In this document: positions 49,619-58,354 of the stretch, one piece after another
Layout: each line of letters opens with the position of its first letter
How positions within the stretch are numbered: position 1 is the first letter of the stretch
NCBI GenBank assembly: GCA_964615375.1
Contig: CAZTOW010000042.1
Location: 23,437-87,436, forward strand
Direction: 5' to 3'
DNA length: 64,000 nucleotides
From: CAZKWG01 sp964615375
Lineage (GTDB): Bacteria; Myxococcota_A; UBA796; CAZKWG01
Made by a program: the position numbers and the translations under genes
The notes under the pieces: generated by a model
Seen by the model: the letters and a program-made list of their open reading frames with translations, nothing else
Told to the model about the DNA's origin: nothing
The model's database searches: none

Positions 49619-49634
49619 GCGCGCGGAGGGTGTC

Positions 49635-50351
49635 ATGGTCAACGGGATCGTCGTCGGCATCGTGCTGGAGAACCAGGACCCGGACGGGATGCACCGCGTC
49701 CTGGTCAAGTACCCGGTGGAGAGCGGCGAGGAGCTGAAGAGCTCCTGGTGTCGCATGATGTCGCCGATGAGCGGCAAGAACCGCGGGCTGGTCATCCTGC
49801 CGGACAAGGGCACCGAGGTCGTGCTGATGTTCGCCTACCGCTCGATGTCGCCCATCATCATGGGCGGCGTCTACAACGGCAAGGACGACAAGCCCGAGCC
49901 CTACCACAATGACGACAGCAACGACGACAAGCGCGTCTTCTGGTCGCGAAACGATCACATGGTCATCTTCGACGACACCTCCGGCGCCGAGAAGATCGAG
50001 ATCGGCGCGCAGGCGTCCAGCCGCCTGGACGTGACCAGCGCGCCCATCTACCAGCAGCTGAAGTCGGCAGAGAAGACGATCAACGAGTACTGCGACAAGG
50101 ACACGATCCACGAGGCGAAGGAGACCTACTCCATCAAGTGCAAGGACTTCAAGCTGGAGGCGAGCCAGACCGTCGCCATCGGGGCGCACCAGACCGCCAG
50201 CACCAAGTCCAAGACGTCCACGAGCATCAAGACGCCCTCGTCGACCCAGATCTACAAGGCCAGCCGCGTGGACATCAACCCCAGCGCGCCCCCGGCCGAC
50301 CCGCAGAAGGCGCTCGCGACGCCGACGCACAAGCACCCGCCCACCAAGTAG
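49635..50351 (+). CDS. gp5/VgrG-like spike protein with HKHPP tail
   Basis: 238 residues, 16 bp after its paralogue, with GGAGGGTGTC before the ATG. OB-fold at about 1-105: GIVVGIVLENQDPDGMHRVL, MSGKNRGLVILPDKGTEVVL and PIIMGGVYNGKDDKPEP; then beta-prism strands (TIHEAKETYSIKCKDFKLEA) and a Pro-rich end TPTHKHPPTK. The His-rich tail could bind metal or PAAR at the tip. No hub domain, as in its paralogue. Confidence 0.85.
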   Translation: MVNGIVVGIVLENQDPDGMHRVLVKYPVESGEELKSSWCRMMSPMSGKNRGLVILPDKGTEVVLMFAYRSMSPIIMGGVYNGKDDKPEPYHNDDSNDDKRVFWSRNDHMVIFDDTSGAEKIEIGAQASSRLDVTSAPIYQQLKSAEKTINEYCDKDTIHEAKETYSIKCKDFKLEASQTVAIGAHQTASTKSKTSTSIKTPSSTQIYKASRVDINPSAPPADPQKALATPTHKHPPTK

Positions 50352-50375
50352 CCAGCCCCTGGCCAGGAGAGGACC

Positions 50376-50426
50376 ATGAAGTCCGCGCTCCCCACGCCCG
50401 AGCACAAGCACCCGCCGAAGAAGTAG
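50376..50426 (+). CDS. 16-residue mini-gene repeating the spike tail
   Basis: An ATG at 50376 with GGAGAGG just before it encodes MKSALPTPEHKHPPKK and stops. The last eleven residues match the end of the preceding spike protein (ATPTHKHPPTK). It is either a real micro-protein or the leftover of a third spike gene. The good ribosome site favours translation. Confidence 0.45.
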   Translation: MKSALPTPEHKHPPKK

Positions 50427-50432
50427 GCGGGA

Positions 50433-50894
50433 TCAGGCCCGCGAGAGGGCGCTGATCGCCGCAGCCCAGCCGTCGGCGTCCTCCACCATGACCTCCAGGC
50501 GCACCCGCGTGCTGCCTGAGGGGTGTGCGCCCTCCAGCACCAGGCGACCCGGCCCCGTGCAGGAGGCGCGCCCGGGGTGCTCCGCGTCGATCTCCAGCAC
50601 GCGCCCATGGTGCGTGGCGGCCAGCAGCCCGCGGTCGGTGAGCACCAGATCGGTCTGCGCGCGGACGAATCCCCCCGCCCGAGGTCCGCCGACGATGGAG
50701 CTCTCCACGTACAGTCGCCCGTAGACCGCGCGCGCCACCCGACGCGGCGACTGCCCGGGGTTGAGCTGCGTGGCCCGGAGGCGCTGCCGCGCCCGCGTCG
50801 CCTTCACCACGGCGCCGGCGAAGACCATCGCCAGCACCAGGATCGCCACCCCTACGATGCCCGCCCACGGAATGTCCATCAGAGCAACTAACAC
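50433..50894 (-). CDS. single-pass membrane protein of unknown function
   Basis: 153 residues with one helix (IVGVAILVLAMVFAGAVV) and a soluble part that may be a PH-like or small beta domain (RARQRLRATQLNPGQSPRRV, DLVLTDRGLLAATHHGRVLE, RVRLEVMVEDADGW). A start at 50879 (MDIPWAG) is also possible. It is convergent with the spike genes and divergent from the XRE gene. No family recognised. Confidence 0.6.
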   Translation of the reverse strand: MLVALMDIPWAGIVGVAILVLAMVFAGAVVKATRARQRLRATQLNPGQSPRRVARAVYGRLYVESSIVGGPRAGGFVRAQTDLVLTDRGLLAATHHGRVLEIDAEHPGRASCTGPGRLVLEGAHPSGSTRVRLEVMVEDADGWAAAISALSRA

Positions 50895-50945
50895 CGTGAC
50901 GCGCGGCCCGCGGGACAGGTTATCTGCCAGCGCGGGAGGATAGGG

Positions 50946-51638
50946 ATGTCGCAGCGCCCATCAGAAGCCATGACTCGCCTTCTGCGCGAGATGATGCAGA
51001 AGAGGGGTCTGAACACGGCCTCGCTGGCGCGCGAGGCGAGCATCGACCGCGCCCGGCTCAAACACATCCTGGCCGGGACCGAGACGCTCACGGTGGACGA
51101 CTTCGTGACGCTCGCGCAGGCGCTCGGCCTCTCCCCGCAGGACATGGGGCTCCCCGTGGGCGCGGCCCCGGACGCCGAGGAGGAGGACGAGGAGGACGAG
51201 GACGAGCCGGTCGTCCCCTTCCTGCGCGCGGTCTCCCGGCGCGAGCGCGCCCCCCAGAGCTTCGAGCCCGACCCCTACGGCAACCACGCCGAGCAGGCCT
51301 TGAAGCTCGGGTTTGCGCTCGGCTGCGACATGTTCTTCATCACGGACGCGAAGCTGCTCGGCGAGAGCGGCGTGCCCCGCACCGTGCTCGCCCGCTACCC
51401 CGAGCACCTGCCCATCCGCCTGGACGCCGCCTACCACCGGCACAACGACCCGCAGTTCCTCCCCACCGGGCTGCAGATCAACCTCTCCTTCGACTCGCTG
51501 TGCACCTGCACCTTCCCCTGGGCCTCCTTCAAGCAGGTGACCTTCTTCCCGCTGCCGCCGAGCGATCAGCCCGAGGATGAGCCCGAGGAGACCAAGAAGC
51601 CGGCGCCGCGCCGCGGGCACCTGCGCCTCATCGAGTAG
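50946..51638 (+). CDS. XRE-type regulator with SspB-like C-terminus
   Basis: 230 residues with a strong ribosome site (GGAGGATAGGG). Residues 8-70 are a lambda-repressor-like helix-turn-helix (MMQKRGLNTASLAREASIDR, ARLKHILAGTETLTVDDF). An acidic linker (EEEDEEDEDE) leads to a domain of about 110 residues with VPRTVLARYPEHLPIRLDA and LQINLSFDSL ... CTFPWASFKQVTFFP, which resembles the substrate-binding fold of the ClpXP adaptor SspB. The SspB likeness is my reading of motif order, not established. Confidence 0.7.
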   Translation: MSQRPSEAMTRLLREMMQKRGLNTASLAREASIDRARLKHILAGTETLTVDDFVTLAQALGLSPQDMGLPVGAAPDAEEEDEEDEDEPVVPFLRAVSRRERAPQSFEPDPYGNHAEQALKLGFALGCDMFFITDAKLLGESGVPRTVLARYPEHLPIRLDAAYHRHNDPQFLPTGLQINLSFDSLCTCTFPWASFKQVTFFPLPPSDQPEDEPEETKKPAPRRGHLRLIE

Positions 51639-52950
51639 GCCCTCGCCCGCCGATCGCGGCGTGAACCCGCGCCAGCGCGCGCCAGGTCGGGCTCCCGTGG
51701 ACGGCGGCGAGCTCGGCCTTCAAGCGCGCGTTCTCCTCGGCCAGCAGGCGCTCGGGCGAGGCCGAGGGCGCCAGCCGCACAGGGTCCGCCACCCAGGCCA
51801 GCAGCGGCGCCGCGAGGCGGTCCGGGTCGTGTCGCGCCGCCAGGATCTCCTGGGCGTGGGCCAGCGGCCCCCGATCCCGGGGAGCGCGCGCCTCCTCCAG
51901 GATCACCTCGGCGAGGGCCTCGGGGTCCGCCGGAGGCACCGCCACCAGCGCGCCCAGGGCCTCGAGCTCGCGCGCGAGCGGGCTCAGCGGCGTCGCCACA
52001 CCCAGCAGCCCGAGCTGCGCGAAGAGGAGCAGGCGCGTGCGGCTCCCCAGGGCCGGCTCGTGGCTCGGGCGGTCCAGGCAGAGCCCGAGGTGCGCCCCAG
52101 CGAGGGCCTCGTGGACCCGCGCCTCCGGGGCCCAGCCCAGCAGGCTCACCCGATCGCGTCGGGTCTCCGCCCAGGCCTGGAAGCGCGCCCAGCCCCGGGA
52201 GGCATGCCCCTCGACCGCCCCGCCCGCCACGATCACCCGCACGCGCCCGCTCCCCGCCAGCGCCCGCTCCAGCCCGCGCGCGAGGGTCTGGTCGTCCAGC
52301 CAGGTGTTGAAACTGCCGGCCAGCGCCACCACCAGCGGCTCCTCGGGGCCGCGGACACGGGGCGCGATCCGCGGCGCGAAGCCCCAGGCCACCGGCACCG
52401 AGAACGCGCGCTCCCGCCAGGGCTCCCCCTCCAGGCGCCCCAGCAGCCCCAGCTGCCCCAGGACCGCGGCCCGCTGGGCCTCGCTGATCGTGGAGATCGC
52501 GTCCGCGCGCCCCAGGACCGCCAGCGCCGCCGCCCGCGTCGCCGCCGCCCGCGCCCCGGCCACCTCGGCCTCCCCCGCCAGCACCGCCGCCTGGAGCTCG
52601 GCGAAGGGATCACCCGGCAGATCGGCCCACACAGGTAACTGACCCGCGGTCAGCACCGCCGCGCGCCCCGGGTTGTAGGGCCCCGCCGAGACCAGCACCT
52701 CCGCCCCGCGCGCGAGCCGCTCCAGGCGCTCCAGCCAGCCCGGCCCCTCCTCCTCCACCGGGAAGACGCCCTCCCAGGCCGAGGATCGCCCCTCTTCGAC
52801 CGCGCCCCGGACCAGCGCGCAACAGCGGACCGCGTGCCCGGCGCGCTCCAGGGCCCCGCGGAAGTGGGCGAGCCTCAGCTGCGGAAAACCCGTGCGCTCC
52901 GCCCCCGGAGCGGGCAGCGGCCCCGAGCCGATCAGGAGGACGCGGCTCAG
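51628..52950 (-). CDS. GT-B family glycosyltransferase
   Basis: 440 residues if started at the CTG at 52950, which overlaps the upstream stop as CTGA; the first standard start (GTG at 52758) would cut off LLIGSGPLPAPG and the first Rossmann unit. The C-terminal GT-B half has VVALAGSFNTWLDDQTLARG, RVRVIVAGGAVEGHA, VSLLGWAPEARVHEAL and a Glu-containing HEPALGSRTRLLLFAQLG donor site. A coiled-coil-like end (LLAEENARLKAELAA) follows. Next to a Wzt-type ATPase, so polysaccharide synthesis is likely. Confidence 0.72.
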   Translation of the reverse strand: MSRVLLIGSGPLPAPGAERTGFPQLRLAHFRGALERAGHAVRCCALVRGAVEEGRSSAWEGVFPVEEEGPGWLERLERLARGAEVLVSAGPYNPGRAAVLTAGQLPVWADLPGDPFAELQAAVLAGEAEVAGARAAATRAAALAVLGRADAISTISEAQRAAVLGQLGLLGRLEGEPWRERAFSVPVAWGFAPRIAPRVRGPEEPLVVALAGSFNTWLDDQTLARGLERALAGSGRVRVIVAGGAVEGHASRGWARFQAWAETRRDRVSLLGWAPEARVHEALAGAHLGLCLDRPSHEPALGSRTRLLLFAQLGLLGVATPLSPLARELEALGALVAVPPADPEALAEVILEEARAPRDRGPLAHAQEILAARHDPDRLAAPLLAWVADPVRLAPSASPERLLAEENARLKAELAAVHGSPTWRALARVHAAIGGRGPTR

Positions 52951-54383
52951 GGCGACTCCTCCAGGTGGGTCACGAGCCCCCAGGCGTGGTCGAGCAGGAC
53001 GAGGCCGTGATCCTCGATCTCCTGCACGATCTCCACGTCATAGAGCTGGTTGTGCCAGAGGTGGGGCTTCAGGTGGTTCTGGTCGAAGATGGCGACGGAG
53101 ACCCGGTACTGGCCCGCCAGCAGCGGGACCCGCCGCCACTGGAGGAAGAAGGTGTAGATCCCGTGCCAGGTGCCGTCCAGCACGTTGTCGTAGCGGGTGT
53201 TGGGGCCGTGGACGTAGACCCCGTCGTTGCGGAAGATCGCCACCCCGAAGATGGGCCGCGGCACGGGCTCCGTGGTGCGGAAGGTGACGGCGACGACGAG
53301 ATCCTCGCCCGTGCGGAAGCGCGCCCGCGGCTGGCCCTGGGCGTCCAGGAAGAGCACCCTGAGGATGCGCACCTCCCCGGTCCCCTGGGCCACCGGCACG
53401 TCCCCGTCCGCCACGTCCACGGGCGTCGTGGGCGCGGGCTCGGCCCAGATGGCCGGCGCCTCGGGCAGCGCCGTGGCCCGCTCGATGGCCTCGCGCAGCC
53501 CGGGATCGTCCACGGTCGCCCGCCAGGGGGTGCTGGGCGCGCGCCCGGCCGGCATGGGGAAGGGCTCCGCGCGTCGCGCCCGCGGACCGGCGGCCCGCTC
53601 GCGCTCCACGTCCATGTAGCGCTCGACGATCTCCCGAGCCGGGCCGGTGGCGCGCACCCGCCCCTTCTCCAGCCACAGCACCTCGTCGCAGAGGTGGCGC
53701 ACCGCGTGGAGATCGTGGCTGACCAGCAGGATGGTCCGCCCGGCCTCCAGGAATTCCTCGATCTTCCGCACGCAGCGCCGCTGAAAGTACTGGTCGCCCA
53801 CCGCCAGCACCTCGTCCACCAGCAGGATCTCGCTGTTGGCGTGCGCCGCGATGGCGAAGCCGAGGCGCAGGTTCATCCCCGCGGAGTAGGTGCGCACCGG
53901 GTAGTCGATGAAGTCCGCCAGCTCGGCGAAGGCGATGATGTCGGGCATCACCTCGCGCACGCGCTCGTCGCTCATCCCCATCAGCGCGCAGTTGAGCCGG
54001 ATGTTCTCGCGCCCCGTGAAATGCTCGTGAAAGCCGAGCCCGAGGTCGAGCAGGGTGGACATGGACGCGCGGATCTCGAGCGTGCCCGTGGTCGGGCGCG
54101 TGATCCCGGCGATGAGCTTGAGCAGCGTGGACTTCCCGGCCCCGTTCTGCCCGATCACGCCGAACGAGCGCCCCCGCCGCACCTTGAAGCTGACGTCCTG
54201 CAGCGCCCAGTGCTCCGTGTGGTGGCGACGGTCGCCGAAGAGCTCCAGCAGGCGGGCCCGGTCGCTCAGGTAGATGTCGAAGCGCTTGCCCAGCCCCTGC
54301 CCGGCGACCACCACGTCCTCTGCGCGCGACGGAGTGCGCGAGGCGGGACGCGGATCTTCGGGCTTGTCCAGGGGGGACTTCAT
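52947..54383 (-). CDS. Wzt/RfbE-type polysaccharide ABC transporter ATP-binding protein
   Basis: 478 residues from the ATG at 54383 (AGGAG 4 bp before). Walker A GVIGQNGAGKSTLLKLIAG, signature-like YSAGMNLRLGFAIAAHANSE, Walker B ILLVDEVLAVGDQYFQRRC and H-loop LVSHDLHAV are those of the O-antigen/teichoic-acid exporter family. After a linker the C-terminal domain (about 340-478; TGEVRILRVLFLDAQGQPRA, GVYVHGPNTRYDNVLDG) is the Wzt sugar-end recognition jelly roll. The matching permease is not in the window. Confidence 0.9.
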   Translation of the reverse strand: MKSPLDKPEDPRPASRTPSRAEDVVVAGQGLGKRFDIYLSDRARLLELFGDRRHHTEHWALQDVSFKVRRGRSFGVIGQNGAGKSTLLKLIAGITRPTTGTLEIRASMSTLLDLGLGFHEHFTGRENIRLNCALMGMSDERVREVMPDIIAFAELADFIDYPVRTYSAGMNLRLGFAIAAHANSEILLVDEVLAVGDQYFQRRCVRKIEEFLEAGRTILLVSHDLHAVRHLCDEVLWLEKGRVRATGPAREIVERYMDVERERAAGPRARRAEPFPMPAGRAPSTPWRATVDDPGLREAIERATALPEAPAIWAEPAPTTPVDVADGDVPVAQGTGEVRILRVLFLDAQGQPRARFRTGEDLVVAVTFRTTEPVPRPIFGVAIFRNDGVYVHGPNTRYDNVLDGTWHGIYTFFLQWRRVPLLAGQYRVSVAIFDQNHLKPHLWHNQLYDVEIVQEIEDHGLVLLDHAWGLVTHLEESP

Positions 54384-54610
54384 GCGGCTCCTGGCGCGCT
54401 CAGCGGGCTCGCGCGACATCGTAGCATCGAGCGCGTGCGCGCGTGACGGGGTACACTACGCTCGCATACCTGGAGGTGCGCTCTCGCGTGGCGCGAGCCG
54501 GTGCGGAGATCGCACCCCCAGGTGGGCAAGCTCCACGGGAGGAGCCGGCTCGGCCCGCGTCGGTCCCCCCATCAGAGGTTCTGCAGTCGGATGAAGCAGG
54601 AGCAGCAGCG

Positions 54611-55579
54611 ATGAACCAGGCGACCGTGCCGAACGTGCCGCAGCTTGTTGTGTCTCTGGAGATGGTCAAGCTCTGGCGCGAGGAGACCGAGGCCGAGCTC
54701 AACCGTCAGGTCAAGGAGATCGACGAGGAAGAAGAGAGGCTCAACGCCAGCATCGCGGAGCTCCAGCGCCAGCTCAAGGCGGTGTCCGCCCTGCGCGAGG
54801 AGACCCAGGCGCGCTTCAGCGACCTGAACGAGGACCAGATCGCGCGCACGCGCGACGCCGTGCTCTCCGGCCTGAAGGCCGAGGGTCCGCTGCTGGAGGA
54901 GCGCGCGGCCCTGTGGCGCTCCGCCGTCTCCGATCAGGAGGCCGCCCTCGATCGCCTGCTCCAGGACCCCACGGTCGCCGGGCTGGTCGAGGAGTACAAG
55001 CAGTTCGCCGAGATCGAGCCCACGCTGGAGATGCTCCCGGCCGGCTACCGCAAGGCCCTGCTCTCCCACCACGAGGAGGTGAAGGCGCAGCTCAAGCCCT
55101 TCATCGAGGCCGCGCAGGCCGCGCCGCCGGTGCTCTCGGTGGAGGAGTCGGGCTTCACGCTCATCGCCAGCCTCGATCCCGAGGAGGGCACGCCCGAGGC
55201 CCTGGCGGTCATCGTCCCGGTGCCCTTCGAGACCTGGTCCCGCTGGAGCGAGCGCGCGGAGGATCTGCACGCCCTCATCGGCTACCGCGTCGTGGGCGCC
55301 CTGGGCACCATGCTGGCGGAGATCGGCGCGTCCGAGGCCCCGCTTCAGTACGCCCCCTACGAGGGCAAGCTGGCGGTGCAGGTCTGGCTGGGAGAGAGCC
55401 AGGTGCAGGGCGACATCAAGAGCGCGCTGGAGCGCCAGGTCAGCCGCCTCAAGAGCCAGGGTACGGAGCTCAAGGTCACCCGCCTCGAGCCCTACCTCGT
55501 CTGGCTCGCCCCGGACGCCATCCTCCCCGAGGAGGTCGAGGAGGAGGACGAGCAGGACGAGGAGAACTACGATGGCTGA
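54611..55579 (+). CDS. coiled-coil protein of unknown function
   Basis: 322 residues from the ATG at 54611 (CAGGAG upstream). A coiled coil covers about 15-65 (EMVKLWREETEAELNRQVKE, then IDEEEERLNASIAEL), followed by a helical stretch and a folded middle/C-terminal domain (FTLIASLDPEEGTPEALAVI, VVGALGTMLAEIG). It ends in an acidic tail. It overlaps the next gene by 8 bp. No family recognised, no membrane segment. Confidence 0.68.
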   Translation: MNQATVPNVPQLVVSLEMVKLWREETEAELNRQVKEIDEEEERLNASIAELQRQLKAVSALREETQARFSDLNEDQIARTRDAVLSGLKAEGPLLEERAALWRSAVSDQEAALDRLLQDPTVAGLVEEYKQFAEIEPTLEMLPAGYRKALLSHHEEVKAQLKPFIEAAQAAPPVLSVEESGFTLIASLDPEEGTPEALAVIVPVPFETWSRWSERAEDLHALIGYRVVGALGTMLAEIGASEAPLQYAPYEGKLAVQVWLGESQVQGDIKSALERQVSRLKSQGTELKVTRLEPYLVWLAPDAILPEEVEEEDEQDEENYDG

Positions 55580-56060
55580 GGTGGACCTCTTCGAGAAGCT
55601 CACCCTCTCCCAGATCGCGCGCTGGCTGGACATCCACCCCTTCGAGATCGCGCGCGTGCTGGGACACGAGGGCGGGCTGCCCGCGCAGCTCCACTTTGAC
55701 GAGTCCGAGGTGGACCGCGTCCGCACGCTGACCTGCGTGGAGACCTGGTGGGATGGCGGGCCCCTGCCCGTCAACGACGCCAACCGCCGCCGTGCGCTGA
55801 TCCGCTCGCTGGCCTGGAAGCTGCTGCGCCTCCCCGAGGGCGGCACCGCCCGCGCCGACAACCTCGCGCGCGGACTGGAGGGCGACGAGCTCGTGCTCAT
55901 GCGCCGCGCCGTCAACCAGCTCATCCGCGACGGCGCGCTCCAGGGCGTCAGCACGGCGCGCGGGCTGGAGGTGGGCGTGGCGACCAGTCATCGCGCGATG
56001 TTGCAGTCCGTCGCAGACGGCCGCGATATACCAGAAACGCTGGAGGCGCTGTGGGCCTGA
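55572..56060 (+). CDS. helical protein coupled to the coiled-coil gene
   Basis: 162 residues starting inside the previous gene. FEKLTLSQIARWLDIHPFEI near the start reads as a helix-turn-helix-like unit (Ile-Ala-Arg-x-Leu), then RRRALIRSLAWKLLRLPEGG and a further helical region. No known family. Overlap and strand suggest it works with the coiled-coil protein. An AT-containing end (about 55990-56040) is less GC-biased than the rest. Confidence 0.65.
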   Translation: MAEVDLFEKLTLSQIARWLDIHPFEIARVLGHEGGLPAQLHFDESEVDRVRTLTCVETWWDGGPLPVNDANRRRALIRSLAWKLLRLPEGGTARADNLARGLEGDELVLMRRAVNQLIRDGALQGVSTARGLEVGVATSHRAMLQSVADGRDIPETLEALWA

Positions 56061-56130
56061 GCTTGCTCGGGCCGGCTGGGACATGTAGAACGGAGGTCGG
56101 ATCACGTCCCTCGTGGGATAGAGATCGTTC

Positions 56131-58347
56131 ATGAAGGATCGGAAGCGCACCCCGGGCAACAAGCTGTCCCGCCTCTTCGGCGCCGGATCTGGCCGTCTGT
56201 TGCTCGATGAACACGGGATGCCGACCGTCCCGGACGAGATCACCGAGGATCAGGACACCGAGGCCTCACCCGTCCCGGTCAGCCGTCCCGCGGTGGCCCG
56301 CCTCGAGGCCCCGAAGCCCGTCGAGGCCGCCCGGCCCGTCGAGCCCCCGAAGCCCGTCGAGGCCCCGAAGCCCGTCGAGGCGCCCAGGGCGGTGGAGGCC
56401 GCGAGGCCCGTCGAGCCCCCGAAGCCGGTGGAGGCCCCGAAGCCCGTCGAGGCGCCCAGGCCCGTCCGCCCACCGGAGCCCGCTCGCGCCGCGGAGCCGC
56501 CTCGGCCCACCCCGCGCCCCGCGGCGGAGCCCCGGCCCGTCCGCCCGGTAGAGCCACCCCGGCCCGTCGAGGCCGCCCGGCCCGTCGAGCCCCCGAAGCC
56601 CGTCGAGCCCGCGCGCCCCGCGAGCCGCCCCGATCCGCTCGGCCGCCCGCACCGCGGGCCCGCGACGCTGGGGGAGGTCTCCTCGATGCCCGGCCCGATG
56701 GCCAGCTCGCGCCTCGGCCGCATGCTCCTCGAGGAGGAGGGCGTCGAGGACGAGCCCACCGCTCCGGCGGCGCCCAGCGCGCCCACCGGGCCGCGCCCGC
56801 AGAACCTCGCCCGCCGCTCCGCCGAGCCCGCGAAGCCGGCCAGCGCGCCCAGCCCCACCGGCTTCGCGCTGCTCCCCCACGAGGAGGAGAGCTCCGACGA
56901 GGTGCTCCCGGGCCCTGGACCGCGCCGCGGCCCGCCGAGCCTGGAGCGCGCCGCCCGGAGCTGGACGGACGAGAGCCTCTTCGACGAGCCGAGCCAGCCG
57001 ACGCCCACGCCCAGCCCGCCCAGCCCCCCGCGTCGCCCGGAGCTCTCCGTGCTCCCCGGGCGCTCGGCGGCGCCCCCCGAGCCGCGGGCCCGCGCCGGCT
57101 TCCAGGTCATCTCCGACGAGGACATGGGCGTCGGCGTGATCCCGCCCAACAGCGGGCCGGCGGTCTACATCCACGATCGGGGCGACAACCTGGCCGTGGC
57201 CCCGCGCGCCCGCGCGAACCCCGAGCCGAGCCCGGAGGAGCGCACGGGTCCGCTGCGCGTGTTCCTCGGCGCGGCCGGCGCGGAGGGCCCCAGCGCGCGC
57301 AAGGCGCCGCCCCCGGACGTCTCTGGCCCGATCTGGGACGCCACGGTCGTCGCCTTCCGGCGCTACGACACGGACGACATGCTGGCGCGCGCCGATGAGG
57401 ACGCCGCCACCGACGAGGCGTCCACGCCCGACGAGATCCGCGCGCCCGGTCAGCTGCCCCGCACCTGGCTGGACCCCGGGCGGCTCCCGCCCGCGCTGGA
57501 GCGCTCGCACGGCGCCCGGCCTCGCCGGGTGGGCGGCGTGGTGCAGCCCGTCCCCGGGACCCCCTCCGCCATCGCGATCGCGCGGGAGGAGGCGGAGGCC
57601 GCCCGGCTGGGGCCGCCGCCGCCGCTGACCAGCCCGCCCCCGCTGCTGATGTCGAGCTCCTGGGTCACGCCGGAGCCCGAGCCCCCGGACATGAGCACCC
57701 CCGAGCCCTCGGGGTTCCAGCTCCTCCAGGAGCCGGCCTCCTCGCCGCAGCGCGAGGCGCCCTCCATGGTCGTGGGAGAGGCCCCGCCCGCTCCCCGCCC
57801 CACGGAGCGCCCCCTGCCCCGGCCCGCGGCGCAGCGCTCGAACACGGTCGTCATCGTCGCCATCCTGGCGGCCCTGGCCGTGATCCTGGGCGGCGGAGCC
57901 TACATCTTCCTGAGCTCTGGGGATCTGCAGGGCTCCCGGGTCAAGCCGCCGAAGCCGGAGCCCTCGGCTGAGGAGCAGGTGCCCGGGCCCACGGAGATCG
58001 TGGCGCCCGAGGTGAAGCCCGCCGAGACGAAGCCCCCTGAGGCGAAGCCCCCCGAGGCCTCAACCGTGGTCGTGCCGCCGGTGACCCCGGAGCCGAAGCC
58101 TGAGCCCGCCGCCCCCGCCGGCAACCCCTGCGACGCGCCCGCGGGCACGGCGCTGACGGGTCAGCTCGACGTGGTCAGCTCCATGAAGGGCTGGGTCTAC
58201 GTGGACGGGAAGCGCTGCGGACAGGTCCCGCTCTCCGGCCCCATCCGGCTGGAGATGGGGCAGCACACGGTCCAGATCCGGGGCTCGCGTACGCGGACCG
58301 AGACCGTGCGCATCGACGCGGAGCGACCCACCCGCGTCCAGTTCTGA
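56131..58347 (+). CDS. large Pro-rich protein with membrane helix and PEGA-like domain
   Basis: 738 residues. Residues 45-170 consist of PKPVEAP/PRPVEAA-type pentapeptide repeats; then a long disordered Pro/Ala/Ser region to about 570. One membrane helix (VVIVAILAALAVILGGGAYIF) is near 575, followed by a Pro/Lys-rich periplasmic linker and a small PEGA-like domain (QLDVVSSMKGWVYVDGKRCG, then VPLSGPIRLEMGQHTVQIRG). The cytoplasmic repeats resemble TonB-like or kinase-anchoring linkers. It may carry a signal or a mechanical link across the inner membrane. Confidence 0.75.
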   Translation: MKDRKRTPGNKLSRLFGAGSGRLLLDEHGMPTVPDEITEDQDTEASPVPVSRPAVARLEAPKPVEAARPVEPPKPVEAPKPVEAPRAVEAARPVEPPKPVEAPKPVEAPRPVRPPEPARAAEPPRPTPRPAAEPRPVRPVEPPRPVEAARPVEPPKPVEPARPASRPDPLGRPHRGPATLGEVSSMPGPMASSRLGRMLLEEEGVEDEPTAPAAPSAPTGPRPQNLARRSAEPAKPASAPSPTGFALLPHEEESSDEVLPGPGPRRGPPSLERAARSWTDESLFDEPSQPTPTPSPPSPPRRPELSVLPGRSAAPPEPRARAGFQVISDEDMGVGVIPPNSGPAVYIHDRGDNLAVAPRARANPEPSPEERTGPLRVFLGAAGAEGPSARKAPPPDVSGPIWDATVVAFRRYDTDDMLARADEDAATDEASTPDEIRAPGQLPRTWLDPGRLPPALERSHGARPRRVGGVVQPVPGTPSAIAIAREEAEAARLGPPPPLTSPPPLLMSSSWVTPEPEPPDMSTPEPSGFQLLQEPASSPQREAPSMVVGEAPPAPRPTERPLPRPAAQRSNTVVIVAILAALAVILGGGAYIFLSSGDLQGSRVKPPKPEPSAEEQVPGPTEIVAPEVKPAETKPPEAKPPEASTVVVPPVTPEPKPEPAAPAGNPCDAPAGTALTGQLDVVSSMKGWVYVDGKRCGQVPLSGPIRLEMGQHTVQIRGSRTRTETVRIDAERPTRVQF

Positions 58348-58354
58348 CGCGCGG

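Noticed and set aside
56280..56620. Regular repeats that might be a CRISPR array
   Set aside because: The units are 15-bp codon repeats (PKPVE) in frame, without spacers.
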